Assembly: GCA_001643675.2 (NCBI GenBank)
Contig: LSRY02000006.1
Coordinates: 1,552,501-1,616,500 of the forward strand
DNA from: Monocercomonoides exilis
Lineage: Eukaryota > Preaxostyla > Oxymonadida > Polymastigidae
Length of the DNA: 64,000 nucleotides
Direction: 5' to 3'
Numbering within the stretch: the stretch's first letter is position 1; every line of letters starts with the position of its first letter. This document shows, piece by piece, positions 23,301 through 33,173 of this stretch. The notes under the pieces are model-generated. The model worked only from the letters and a program-made list of their open reading frames with translations, was not told the DNA's origin and made no database searches. The translations under genes and the position numbers were made by a program.

Positions 23301-24055
23301 TGCGAGATTCGCTGTTTATGCTGCTTCATGGGCGGAATGAGAAGAAGGAGATGGTTATTGGAACCCTCCAACAGAGGGAGCAGACAGCTGCTCAGATCCT
23401 GTTCTGGGTGGCAAATGGATCGCTCCATTCTTTCGACGAAATGGAAGTTCCGCTTCAGTCACTGGACAATGTGAGTCCGCACATTGTTCTGTTCTCGGAG
23501 CATATGGTGATCACCATAGCCATGCACTCTGACTGCTCAACAGACTCAGACTCATCATCCATTTCATCTTCTTCCACCATCATCACCTCTTCCTCGGACA
23601 TTTCTGTGAAGAGTGAGAGGTTCACCAAATCACCACCTCCATCTTCCGCTTTTGAAGATGAAGACGATTTCAAGAAAGAGTGTCTGAGGTGGATGGCTCC
23701 GGAGCTGTTGAATGGAGCAAAGAAGCATGCAACGAAGAAGACAGTGGCTTTCTCGATCGGGATGATGCTGTGGGAGTGCTTGACATTGATAATCCCCTTT
23801 GGAGAGTATGAAGCTGCGATAGCTGGAGAGAAGATTGTGAATGGGGAGAGGCCGCGGATGGGTGTGGGATGCAGTGCGGAGATGGAAGAAGTGATGGAAA
23901 AGTGTTTATCTCAACAGAAAAATGATAGACCGACTCTGATTTTGTTGAAACGGGAATTCATCCAACGATTTCCGAAGGGAGCAACAATTGTAACTGTTAC
24001 TGATGCAATTTACGAGGAGCATGCAAGCGAGGAGGAAAAAGACGGAGGCAGATAG
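17330..24055 (+). CDS. Surface beta-helix repeat protein with TM and kinase-like tail (3' open part of disrupted gene)
   Basis: After the TGA at 17309 the same frame stays open to the TAG at 24053; the first ATG is 17330, giving about 2,241 residues with no signal peptide of its own. The ectodomain consists of modules of about 350-400 residues, each opening on a CGxxxxPC motif: near 17815 (CGYRNYPC), 19010 (CGTEVLPC), 20070 (CGSEKMPC) and 21220 (CGTAKDPC). Each contains Asn/Ser/Cys-rich strands and GGGLY-type turns, as in pectin-lyase-fold repeats. Many NxS/T sites suggest glycosylation. One hydrophobic helix (about 22735-22808) is followed by RWRKQKRR. The roughly 410-residue cytoplasmic tail has an acidic/Ser-rich part and a kinase C-lobe remnant: RWMAPELL, SIGMMLWECL and NDRPT, with no Gly loop, VAIK or DFG. 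If not translated from the upstream start it may be non-functional; it could also be a gene-conversion reservoir. Confidence 0.6.
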   Translation: MGRQDILSINNCTFEDCETGNGSGGAINIEANSTSEVRIGNESNTLFESCLASEKPAAQVKGGGIFLCIGSEPSGILLKELSFVSCRAWKGSKIFMDVPDIRTALASNFLQFEIPQGEQTEEEFMGFEGGNRDYPIPLYFYLVDVTLLTYIGGDNNFDFDVCGYRNYPCSTIAFAASKRSDFAKQTFVLKCGFLWKEYLVLKDSEWNIYCEAASTEIEIGVEEAKESSSLVTTMAKTLMSNISFVIPSSLGSCTESLMKCTQSELSLENCSFFANANSNNKIKFCVMRGVGGKISLEGVTFKDLSFEMKQLLDFDARGGAEIELKMVSCHFENTTTNLESGLVQIRNIGKLSVGNSAFCMSEEPACALFEVSGVSVLNLENSTFSGVSRGIGCGGVISGRVCEGDLMNISDCSFLSNNITGSGMKGGSLFVAVESSGSFVFDNNTVSESKVSAENGFGGGLFVTLEVANCVYSLKNIVFSENGAKKGRNLYLMCPTPRFVVELGLFAGSVEKEMRETDMWVFDDVSTHKVDESMRKYLFVFDEQTMFVDTELGARMERCGTEVLPCLTMDEGFGKMAAVHKRMHIVRSVVVESEIKRIGLSLKIQGCEKKSALVVKENGHFEQTNGANDLYIVFSKILFELPGVSNNPELITIGCGELDIIDCIFDGFSEAVPVLVTNLLIIHSTGGSVHVDGTEMNSLQFEGNGGLCCAQGGFLLMEKTNVRGVNATKSGVIKVERMSSIILSTVSFEECTSAVCSNVEVIDCLKAEINNCTIKGCIGEKGDGGFMSCMMEGRDELKIFNSSMNGCNAKGDGAKGGGMFLGFSDDSENCYLLEKVSFELNVAAIGKNIFMKASDLNVTVKNGAFDLEYSSMKDDENAFVGSDLAFKEVSLFVFLIEYSSWSVHISSTGHDVAGCGSEKMPCGSFWKGAEHADNSGQVGEITIEGTVELRDSYDLSGFIVKSQQDEDSGIKHEILLFKNKIAEDSKAYFENEKKLTFQMMNFTIDGSANGRMLLIESNSGVICMTLCSLLSIAALSSSLCKDFTFLHMKSGSLNVSGLYIEVSRMKSNVMDVASSCQCDMVNVSVFNSVMEDGSVIAMEEALQSEGNQESYLILRDSAIQRVKRVDGGASVLTVPTKLTTDVEINNSVLEVCAAGATAKGGAVFADLSKESMIRTVNSKVIQCGCSVTMGRGGGLYLALKYSGELGMLFERDEFDSNSGKEGRDIFVECWNISRQINETLFKLDLRESEFARYNAIFGVDSESSEAVDLMDFIMIYQSETIVVSSIEGKGGKDIKKCGTAKDPCYSIEYGVTHLVTSDDLRIRVDGAGEIGSELDLKDVCVVSKSKEPAKVWFSGLSGSSRSCVIEAQQFVELGLLNFEFASSFSSSHQHLMKLCSGSVSIQTCSFIPKEGIECSTVPSLLLCETGLLEIDRLLVSNLKLDSIIECSGGSVVGERIEACNITLISGITICEANSANFQENGQGNDDGDVRNISVSLSQFCNITQTSEKPSVFSVKCKGIAVRMLNCSYSSCSSLKRAGSIISVSSSKDCCLESCVLSGFTADEELDLSNTKHEEICKWNESVVDFNNTSAHVRYTTIGNASSGGSTTIKKGEFTGNGASIAEYRSARRNIACSGNGTLNVVSLKGGDGVKDNTSLWILDGGCALSGIAGERESPFFLPTLNSVVVEEEAGGGKEKTMLTFKGTLLLPCNLLFRIVVARNDPELVETYQFLEDGYVNESTATGLTFSSSILKAPEESSVECFVLFGNPKKLSATNRIVLKNRSVLELKGDGNLVEDGKEGQSSWALIAIIMAIVLLIVLIIAIAFIVRWRKQKRRTEELEVIVNDNIRKDPKAFEMVTMEMSPEAQWRRAEEEAEKKNEERIKKRVYEKSLGHSESSEHLLSESGSTEYILGQDSDKIPKWMLEKVDEKEEEEEVRKRSPSPSISSTSTTDTSDTESTFVRGEDLCPTTSSMSNLVDAMACSSPHEKLIVDLRDSLFMLLHGRNEKKEMVIGTLQQREQTAAQILFWVANGSLHSFDEMEVPLQSLDNVSPHIVLFSEHMVITIAMHSDCSTDSDSSSISSSSTIITSSSDISVKSERFTKSPPPSSAFEDEDDFKKECLRWMAPELLNGAKKHATKKTVAFSIGMMLWECLTLIIPFGEYEAAIAGEKIVNGERPRMGVGCSAEMEEVMEKCLSQQKNDRPTLILLKREFIQRFPKGATIVTVTDAIYEEHASEEEKDGGR
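22809..23837 (+). repeat. 1,029-bp near-identical cytoplasmic module, copy A
   Basis: This block matches 61726-62754 with no length difference. By eye there are only about 7 substitutions outside a short island at 23159-23326, where about 26 substitutions fall in 168 bases. The left edge coincides with the first cytoplasmic residues after the membrane helix (RWRKQKRR). The right edge is within the kinase-like domain (GEKI). Sequence outside the block diverges abruptly on both sides. Confidence 0.9.
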
Positions 24056-24923
24056 AGCTGTGAATTGGTTTCTTGGTAGGAGGGCAATCAAGATTTGCAA
24101 AGGATTTAGCGATGGAATGGCGCTGCTGGACATGTGCGTTGGGGGTGCAGGAGGTTTAAACAAACGAATGAACGTTGCTGTTATATTTGAGTTTTTGCTT
24201 TGAATTTTCTTTTCTGTTACGCAGTTAATCAATCACCTTTTTTTCGAAGCTTTTATTGAAGAATTGCTTCTCATTCATTATCCATCATCATTATCCATCA
24301 TCATTTCATTCTGCAATTTTCCCGTTCCATTGTGGAAGGTGTGTATGTATTGATTTCATGAATGCTTATCCTGTCATTCTCATTGAAATGGAAATATTTG
24401 CTTTGAGATTTTTCTTTCTTGTTTTTTAATCACAAAAAGAAACTGCATTGTATATGATTTAAAGCTTAGTATTAATTATTGCTTTCTCTGCAAAAACCAG
24501 AATTTTTTAATTTTCACAAATTAACAATTTAAAAAAACACAATTTTAAGCTGATTTTGATGGATTCTCTGTATTTTGCTGTATTTCTTTAACTTAATCAT
24601 TGCTTTGGATTGATCTGCTTTAAGTGAAAATTACAATTTGACTTTAAGTAATTGCTTTGTATTTTTGGTTAAAAAAAAAATAATTCATTATTTTCCAACT
24701 TCATTAATTATTCCTCTCCCAGTTTTCTTAACTTCTTAATCAAAACAATTTTAAGAAAACGTTAAACATTGAAATTTTTTCTGTTTAAAAAAATAATTAG
24801 AAAAATAAAAATATTCTTTTTTAGTAATAAGATTATTTATTGTTTTTAAGAATGTGTTAAAAAACACTTTCTTTAAAAAGAAAAATCATTAAAAACATCT
24901 AAAATGCGAGAACCGTCAGACAC
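24056..24923. other. AT-rich intergenic region between convergent genes
   Basis: Lies between the 3' ends of the surface gene and the leftward H2B gene. Two copies of TTATCCATCATCA occur in tandem near 24278-24304. The first 180 bases after the stop are less AT-rich and contain an open frame in another phase (24003-24203) without family similarity; it is not called. Confidence 0.5.
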
Positions 24924-25295
24924 TTATGCGTTTGACATGTATTTTGTCACAGATTTCGTTCCCTCAGAAACTGCATGCTTAGCAAGTTCACCAGGAAGAA
25001 GAAGACGAACAGCTGTTTGGATCTCCCGAGATGTGAGAGTGTGACGGTTGTTGTAACGAGCAAGACGAGATGCTTCTGTTGCAATTCTTTCGAAGATATC
25101 GTTGATGAATGAGTTCATGATTGCCATGGCACGATTTGAAATTCCAGTTTCTGGATGAACAGACTTCAACACACGGTAAATATAGCTGGAATAGGTCTCA
25201 TGACGCTTCTTCTTTCTCTCTTTCTTATCTCCAGCAACTTTTGTGGCTTTGTCAACTTTTGGAACTGGTTTTGTTTCAGTGTTAACTTGAGACAT
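24924..25295 (-). CDS. Histone H2B
   Basis: A single-exon 123-residue core histone. The fold is unmistakable: [21 protein letters not shown] (alpha-1), [24 protein letters not shown] split over alpha-2, then [36 protein letters not shown] (alpha-3 and alpha-C). The length is normal for H2B. The N-terminal tail is Lys-rich (KKERKKKRH). It partners H2A in the nucleosome. It lies head-to-head with the DUF1295 gene, 332 bases apart. The start was chosen as the only ATG giving a full tail. Confidence 0.96.
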   Translation of the reverse strand: MSQVNTETKPVPKVDKATKVAGDKKERKKKRHETYSSYIYRVLKSVHPETGISNRAMAIMNSFINDIFERIATEASRLARYNNRHTLTSREIQTAVRLLLPGELAKHAVSEGTKSVTKYMSNA

Positions 25296-25627
25296 TAATA
25301 ATTAATAATTATTAAGAAATTTAATTTGAAAAGTCAAAAACATCATAACATATTTATAATAAGTAAATATAATAATTCTCCAATTAGTGCACAAAAATAT
25401 TTTATATATAAAGGGTCAACTTTTTTTATAAGCTTTCATGTTTTCTGAACTTTTCAAAAAGCAATACAAATGAGCACTTTTTTATTCCGCGTTAAAACAA
25501 AATATCTTGATTTTTGAAAATATTTTATTTATTATGGAAATGCTAATTTTTTCGCGCGAATGATTCAAAAATTATTATTTATGTCTGGAAATTTGTGTGA
25601 ATTTTCGCACATTTTAGGAACATTCAA
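25296..25627. promoter_or_regulatory. Divergent promoter region, H2B / DUF1295 gene
   Basis: An AT-rich 332-base gap between two divergent starts, so both promoters should be here. A TATATATAAA stretch lies near 25402-25411, about 110 bases from the H2B start. No other motif was recognised. Confidence 0.4.
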
Positions 25628-26756
25628 ATGGCCGTGATTGTTCTTGGAAATAATCTTTTAGCAAGCAATCTATCTGTGTCAGCAATCATAATATCACTTT
25701 TTTCAGCTGTTGGCTATGCAATGAGCTTTTTTGTGAAACTGGAGAAGCTGATGCTCATGCATCCAATTTCAATGCTTGTTGCTTCTACAGCAGTATTTTT
25801 CCTTTCCATGCAGTTTAATGCAAGACAGGTTTTCAACAATTTTAATGAAAATCTGATTTTCCAACTCTTTTTGTATCAAGATATCTTTATATTTGTACAC
25901 CTTTATTTCAGCATTACGTTTGATGGCACATTTGACAGCTAGATTGGTTTACGATAAAACCGATAGAAGACTTGATAATGTTCGCGGATGCAAATGGCGC
26001 CGTCTTGCTTTCTTCACAGGAATGTCAATGCTTGCATTTGCCTTTACTGCCCCAAGTTCTGTTGTTTGTTCGATTCGCCCTGCAGTTCAGCCTCGTTTTA
26101 ATGCAACTGATGTATTTGGAGCAATTGTCTGGTGGATGGGACTCATTGTCGAAACAACATCTGATTTATTGCTACTCAGATTTAGACATAGCGCAAATAA
26201 TAGAGGACAGATTTACAATCACTGGCTTTGGAGATTTATGCGCCATCCAAATTACATTGGAAATCTTCATCAAGTTTGGGGAAATTTCATTCTTAGTGCT
26301 TCTGCTCTTAAAGGCTCAGAATGGAGTCTCATCGTTGCACCAATTTTCTTCACTGCGATGATGCTATTTGGTTCAGGCATTCCTGCTGCTGAATGGGCTA
26401 CAAGAAAAAGATTTGGAAACAATGTTGATTTCAGAAATTATGTTGCAAATGCAGGAATGTATCTTCCATTTATTGCAATGGCAAAGGCGCTGTGGCGTAA
26501 AATGAGAGGAACTTCTTCTTATAGGGCTGTTGGATATACTCAGGATTCAACCGTTCAACAGAACAATAACGGTGCATTTGCACCAAGAAAACCTCATGAG
26601 CTGAACACTTATCCAAGACAAGGAACTCAAATGTCGCCATCTTCAACAGGTCACATGTCCGCTTATGGAATTGCAACAGATTCAAAGATGTCCCAGATGA
26701 TGGAAGGAGATAGACATCTCCCTCAGTTAGGATCTGGCATCTCTAACAGGCAATAA
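25628..26756 (+). CDS. DUF1295-family (steroid reductase-like) membrane protein
   Basis: The second open segment (from about 25912) contains the family's hallmark: an acidic residue in VETTSDLLLLRFR, then NRGQ, then LWRFMRHPNYIGNLHQVWG. This is the NADPH-binding C-terminal region of the steroid 5-alpha-reductase/DUF1295 superfamily. ALRLMAHLTARL upstream fits the family too. The first segment (25628-25828) is a hydrophobic stretch with about two membrane helices. A canonical intron 25829-25911 (GTTTTC...TTTCAG) is expected between them, but joining the two leaves the phase off by one base, so the exact junction is unresolved. The cytosolic tail is polar (Gln, Ser, Met) and ends SGISNRQ. Members reduce double bonds of lipids or are uncharacterised; the substrate here is unknown. 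Confidence 0.75.
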
Positions 26757-27366
26757 AACAGCAATTGAATTTATTTTGCGTTTAAACTTTTGTACAATTA
26801 TTTTCTAATTGACATTGTTATGCTTTTTAATAATTTATCATGTTCCCTGCAATATGTATTGTTTTATAATTTTATTTGTATTTTATGTTGCACATATTTG
26901 TACCATATTTATCTCATTTTGCTCATTTTTTGACCAAAAGAAAACATCTGCAAACATTTATAGAGTAACTATTTATTATAAATCAAAGAAAATTCACATC
27001 TTTTTTCTTTCCTTTGTGAAAAGCAAATCCAAACCTCTCTTCAAAGATCAAGTAAATAAAGAGATTTTCAATCGAAGAATCCCAACAAAAATAAAATTTT
27101 AAACACAGTTATCGCCTGATAGACATTAAAAAATGTGACAAAAAAAAGAAGGTGAACAAAAAAAAAAAAAAAAAAAAAATATAAATGCAACATATGTAAA
27201 AAGGCGAATTGAAAACAAAACCATGCAATTAAATACTGAAAGAATTATTTTGCTGAATAACAGCATTAGACATTTCAAGAAAAACAAAACATTTGCTCTG
27301 AAATACAAAGAAATTTTAAATTTAAATGAAGAAATTTGACAATCAATGGGAAAAAAAAAGTGAACA
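26757..27366. other. AT-rich intergenic region with poly(A) run
   Basis: Between convergent 3' ends. A run of about 22 A lies at 27158-27179. Open frames at 26809-27102 and 27126-27380 are Phe/Ile/Lys-rich by base composition only and are not called. Confidence 0.5.
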
Positions 27367-30300
27367 TCAAAGTATAACACAACAAGAATGTGGAACAGAT
27401 TTTTCTACTCGACTATTGTCGCAAGCGGGCATTTTAGCCCTTTGACTCAGAGGATTAGATTCATTCTCTGAAATGTTCAGGACAGCGTCTGTTGCCAGCT
27501 GAAGCTGAAGAGGCTGAATAGCCAAAGATGATACCGAAGACGAAGAGAGGAATATCGCAGGCTGTTGCTGCTGTTGTTGCTGCAATTCTGAAGCAGTCTC
27601 TGGCTGATGATCAATAGAAAACTCTGATGAGCTTCGCATTGCGGGAGATGCTGAGTCAGCCAGTGGAGGGCAGGAAGAGGTTGTGTCTTTAAGAATAGAC
27701 AGCTCAGAAAGTGTGGATGATAAACACAATGTGTTTGATTCGGACGTCATGCGATTCCCTGCTTCACTTGGGAAAGTCAGAGTGCTAAATGCAGATGCTG
27801 TAAATGGCAAAATCGATGTCTTTATTGAAGATGAGGATGTTGATGACGATGACGATGAGGAAGAAGATGGAGGCTGCGGAAGTGATTGCAATAGAGTCAT
27901 GTTTCCAGATGATTCCAACTGTTGTGTAACAACAGCAGCTTGATAATGCGATTCTCCGTATGAAGAGGTTATCGATGGTGTAGTTGTAGCTGTCTGTATT
28001 TTGCTTTGTGTGCCAGTTAATAAAAGTTGAGTATTCTCATCTTCTTTGATAGAGAGAGCAGCTGTTGAAGGAACAGCATGGGAAGCTGGCAATGAAATAG
28101 AAGTTGAGGCAAAAGGAGGATAATCACTAGATGCATGAGATATGAGTGTGAAATTAGTAGGCGAAGGCGAAGGCAAGCCTTCAAATAACTGAGCATCATG
28201 AAATGTTGAGTGATTATTATAAGCAGAACTGTTTGGTTGAATTGACTCAGAAGGTAAAGTTTGTGTCTTCTGACTTTGATATCTTGGAGAAGATGTTTCT
28301 TTTGGAGAGTCTGATAAACAAATTGATGCACTGGAGTTGTTTTGTGAAGACAATTCCGATGCAGCAGAGGCGGAAGGAAAACAAGCTTGTAATGAGGAAG
28401 AGGAAGTGCAAGAAGAGGAATTAGAAGATGATGAAGAAGAGCAAAGAGAAGCTGTTGAAGAAGTGGATGAAGATGGAAAATTGCTTGAAGAAGCAGAAGA
28501 GCAATCTTTCAAAATAGCTTCAGATTTCTTATTGGAAGAGAAAGGAAGGCAGCTGTTCATTCGAACTGGAGAGAACAGAACACTACTTGAATCATCCTTC
28601 AACCGATCAACAGCAGAACTGCTTTCAAATACACGTATGTTTCTCAGTTCCTTCATTTCTGTTTCTTTCTGTTCTTTTCCATTCTTTTCACAGAAAGCTA
28701 ATGAAGTTGCATTGTCGCTGGAATCAGACGACGTGGGGCTCATAAGAGCATCAAAAGCAGTATCTGAATGAGATTTGTCTTTCAATCCATTTCCTGTGTC
28801 ATTGTTAATTGATACCAGAACAATAGGATGAGCAACATTGCTTCCAGAAGCAGCTGAGTTGCCTGCTAAATGAGAAGAAGGCAGAAGCCCAGTGCTGTTT
28901 TGATTGGATGAGCAAGTTGACTGGGATATCTCCAGTGCTTCCGGGTGTACAGAAAACGGTGAGCTGACTGGAGAGAACAGCAGGTTTGAATTTTGGGAGT
29001 CGATAGAATGTGAATGGAGGGTGTGACCCAAATGGATAGCAGACGGAGGAAGCATGCTTGTGAATGCCAGGTAATTCATTGAGCCAAGCTCTGAGGTCGA
29101 AGCAGATGAGCAAGCATAAGAGGAAGTGGGAGACATGTCTGTGATGTCTTCTGAACTCACTTTCTTCACAAAGATCGATGCATATGGAGATGGAGGCGTT
29201 GCCACCTCCTGCTTTGAATCAGATTTTGACTGTGAATGAGTATCTTGGACTAAATCTTGTGCTGATTCCTTCAAAATGATATTGGAATTTGCACCAGATT
29301 TTGACATCGCTTTTATTTTATCTTTATAAGAGCTTCTTTTCACTCTTGTTACATATTTATCTTCATACTCATCAATTTGGATGTCATTCTGCATGTTGTC
29401 TGATTGCATATTATTGTCAATTTGAGATATGTCAATTGCTTCGGAAAATGACATGCTGTTTCTTGCATTTTCGATGGGCTGAGTCTGTTCTTTTGATGTA
29501 TTTATTTCATTGTTTTCTGAATAGGTTTGCTCATCTGTTATGAAATTATTATCTTTGCATTCTTTTTCCTTGTTTCTTTCGTTTTTGCATTTCACAGCTT
29601 TTACCTTTACCCCATTTTTTTGACGGTGACCATCAGTTCTTTTCTCTCTTTCGTTGTTGTTTTTATTATCAATTTCTGTGTCAATTTCAGTTGCTGCCTC
29701 TTTTGCAATGGGCTGCAGGTTCAAAGCACCATGAGCAATTGGTTCTGTTTTTGTATCTTGTGTCTGATGCAAGTGTTTTGGGCTGTTTTTATTCAGCTGC
29801 TCTACAGCTGACTGTGATGAAGATGAATATATTTTTGTCATCTTCTCAATCTTGTCGCTGTCATCTGATTCAGATGAGCTTGGCGACACTTGGTTGTTGA
29901 ATGTGCAGCTGTTAAGTGTCTCCCGTATTTTCCGTCTGTCTTTTCTATGCCGTTTGCGCGAAGAATGGTTGTTCTGATTGTTGAGTGAGTTGCTGGAGAA
30001 ATCCATGAAAATCTCATTCTCCGCTTTTGGGAGCATGCACGAAAACTGCGACGGGCTCTGGAAATCGATCTGAGATGATTGGCTGGCTGGAACAGTCGAC
30101 TGCACATCGTTCTCAGACAGAACGCGGCTGTCTTCATCGTAGTTTGCGCTGACTGAATCTTCAGAGCACACATTCAGTTTGGCTCTGCTCTTGCTTTTCT
30201 GTGGTGCTTCAAAGCCGCTGCACATTGCGTTTATGCTGCTTGGATATGCCTTTTTGGGCAGAAGAGACGGGCCACGCTCAGCCCTGCTGTGCAGAGCAGA

Positions 30301-33173
30301 CAGAGACAGCGACGGTACAACAGAAGGTGCCAGAGAAAGTGTCCACTGTGAGTCTGTTCCGAGTGGCAAACGAGGCAGCGGAAGTGAAGGACAAGATACA
30401 AGCTTTTCAAAGTGTGCGCTGCTTTTGCTTTTGCTATTGCTACTATTACCTTTATGATAATGACTGTGATTATGATTATTTGCACCATTAGCATGAGCAT
30501 TGCTGCTTTGATGCAAAGAAGCATCCGATGAAAGTGCAGTCAAGCTTGACTGTACAGAATAATTTGGAGGGGGAGGAAGCTGTTTTTCTGGAAGCGGACG
30601 AAGAAGTGGAAGCAAAGAGACACTGATAAATGAAGGCGGTGGTGGAGGTGGTGGAGGAAGCTTGACGTGATTCTGAATGGTTAAATGTGCAGATTTGATC
30701 TTAGAAAACACAGGAGGAAACAAGGAGTGCATGTTTGGTGAGCCGCCTTCATGACGTATGCCTGACTTGGAAGGGAGAGGCAGATGATTCATGTGAACGC
30801 TTGAAATGTCACGTGGTGAAACAGGGCGAAACGGAGGAAGTGGCGGAAGCGGGGGAAGATGCATTCGTGAACGAGCTGCGGAAGGAGAGGTGACTGAATG
30901 ATGGCTGTCAGAAAAAGGCACGCTGCTCGGCTGTGAGATTGATAGAGCATTCGTGTGAGGGCGTGAAGTGGAAGACGAAGAGGCTGTCAAGTTGGATGAT
31001 GGTGCAATTTTGATGGATGACAATGAGGTGTCTTCGAAAGTGGATGTGCTTGTATGTGATGATGCGGAAAAGAATGTGGGTGAGGGCAAGAGGAAGAGGC
31101 TGAACAGGAAGCAGACGATGAAGAGGAAGATGAAGAAGACGAAGACGCAGATGATGAAGATGAAGCCGATGAAGATATGACAGGAATGGCAGAACTGGAT
31201 GAGGATGAAAGAAAGACACTGGGTTGATTAAATGACCTGCAGGTAATATGTGCACTACCATTGTTCGTATCCAGTGTGCAAGCATTGCTTCGAGTGGAGG
31301 CAAACGAAGCTGTTGACTCAAAATCAGAAAGGGACTCTTGCTGGGATAATAACGAACTGCGGGAAGACGCACGGGAACGGGCCGTTTTTGCGAGGCGGTG
31401 CATTTTGAGTTTGAGGTTCACCTGAAATGTAACAATTCGTTTAAGTTATTGGTTTAATGGCAGGAAAGTACATATGTTTGACAAAAATCAAAAAAACACC
31501 CAAAAATTTAACACATTTTATATACGCAATATGAAATAATAAATGTCAAACCAAAAGTGTGAATGGAGTCAGTGCACTTTCAAGATCGTCTTTACAAAGT
31601 GTAATTGTGCCTGTTTGCGGTGGAAACGGATCGTTGCCATTTTTAGTCAGCCAAGGATCAACCTGATCAAAAAGTAATTTAGGAGATTTGCATTTAAAAT
31701 GTACATGTTTATTCACAGATTGCGTTTTTTCAGTCATCACGATAATTACAAATACTAATGTTACCTAATTCAATAAATTAAAATGAAACACCTTAATCTC
31801 GGCCATTGTGATACGAGTTGCTGGATTTTTGTCGAGAATCCTAAACAGAAAGTGTTCAAGATCTGGAGGCAACGGATGAGGCAGTGTAAGTCTAATGCAA
31901 TGATAAGATTACATTATAAAATATTTTTTATTCAACAAAATGACCATTATCGAAAGCTCTCACAAAAAAATGGAGCAAACGGTTGTTGAACAATAAGACG
32001 GAAAGTTGAGTGGACAGAGTGCCCTTTAAATGGTATGTCGCTAAATAGAAACATATACAAAATGATTCCCAACGCCCAAATATCAATCGGCTTTCCGGCA
32101 TATGGAGGATGATGCGATCGGTCTTAATGAAACGTCAAGCAATGATGGTGTTAGAACAAAAACAGCATTAATGATTTGCGATGTGAAAAAAAGCAATGAT
32201 TGTTCAAATGATTATTAACGGGAAGAGCTACATCAAATAACACACATGTAATCATCTCCGGAGCTAAAAACGGAGGTGTTCCTCGAACAACAGTTGAACG
32301 ATCATCGCCAGCTTGGTGAAGCATTGATACACCGAAATCACTTCAAAAATGTCATTAAATGAATTTTAAAGATGAAAGAGCAAATTCGACATACCATATT
32401 TTCAATGTCCCATCTTCCGCAAGCAAAATGTTATCAGGTTTGAGATCATGATGGATAACTCCATTGTTATGACCTATTAAAATAAAGGCATTAATAACGC
32501 TGATTCACTTATGATATGAGCACACAATATTCCAATCCTAAAACAATCTGACGGACATATTGCCTTGCTTTTTCTTCAGATAAAGGTGCTGTCTTTCTTC
32601 TGTAGCACGGCCCACCCGGAAGATATTCCATAACTTAGCAATCAATGACATATGGATCATAAATGGTAATACCATAAATAGTAATTACGCATACTTAAAT
32701 AAATACTTCCCGTTTCAACATCATCAATCACTTCAATCAACTTTATAACATTATTATGATCGAGTTTTTTCATAATAGCTATTTCTCGTTTAATGTCTGC
32801 GAATTGTAATAAATGAAAATATTATTTTCATTTGCGTGGAAAAGAAATAACGAAGAAAAAATGACAAAAATCATTAACTTGAAAGTTTATAAATTTTACC
32901 TTCCAGGATTGTTTTTGATTCATCTCCTGGTTTTTCTCGGAGAAGCTTCGAACGATCCATAACTTTTATAGCAACAGGACGCATGCTATTATGTGTATCA
33001 CGACATAAACACACAGATCCATATGATCCCTCTCCGATTTGTTTTTCCACTTCATATTGGTTTATATAGCTCTTTCCTGTGAGTGAGTTCAAGCGAAAAG
33101 TTGCTCGTTTCGTTTCAACGACCGTCCGCTTCGTGCCATTGCTTTGTAAATTCGACGGTCGTTGGTTTATCAT
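27367..33173 (-). CDS. CaMKK/Elm1-type protein kinase with giant Ser-rich tail and CaaX end
   Basis: Exons: 33173-32900, 32796-32695, 32633-32526, 32473-32395, 32340-32246, 32122 to about 31957, 31891-31792, 31662-31552, 31421-27367. The kinase has Gly loop GEGSYGSV (47-54), Lys70 in VAIK, catalytic loop HHDLKPDN (169-176, with Arg of HRD as His), DFG (189-191), GTPPFLAPE and DIWALG. The lobe end LDKNPATRITMAEIKVDPW is typical of CaMKK, LKB1-like and yeast Elm1/Sak1/Tos3 kinases, which phosphorylate AMPK-family activation loops. All hallmark catalytic residues are present, so activity is expected. About 1,330 mostly Ser-rich residues follow, with a His-rich and a Pro-rich patch, ending SCCVIL, a CaaX-type prenylation signal. 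Two phase problems remain: the exon 6-7 join (a 7-T run precedes the donor) and a one-base shift inside the Ser-codon tract near 31090-31160. Either indels in the sequence or missed introns could explain them. Confidence 0.75.

Noticed and set aside
26809..27102. 97-residue frame downstream of the DUF1295 gene
   Set aside because: AT-rich composition, no motif, between convergent 3' ends.
31546..31740. Kinase gene ending at the TGA at 31546, separate from the Ser-rich gene
   Set aside because: A canonical intron (31551-31422, donor GTTTG, acceptor TTTCAG) joins the two in phase, and the spliced sequence is positively charged and Ser/Arg-rich as expected after a CaMKK domain.
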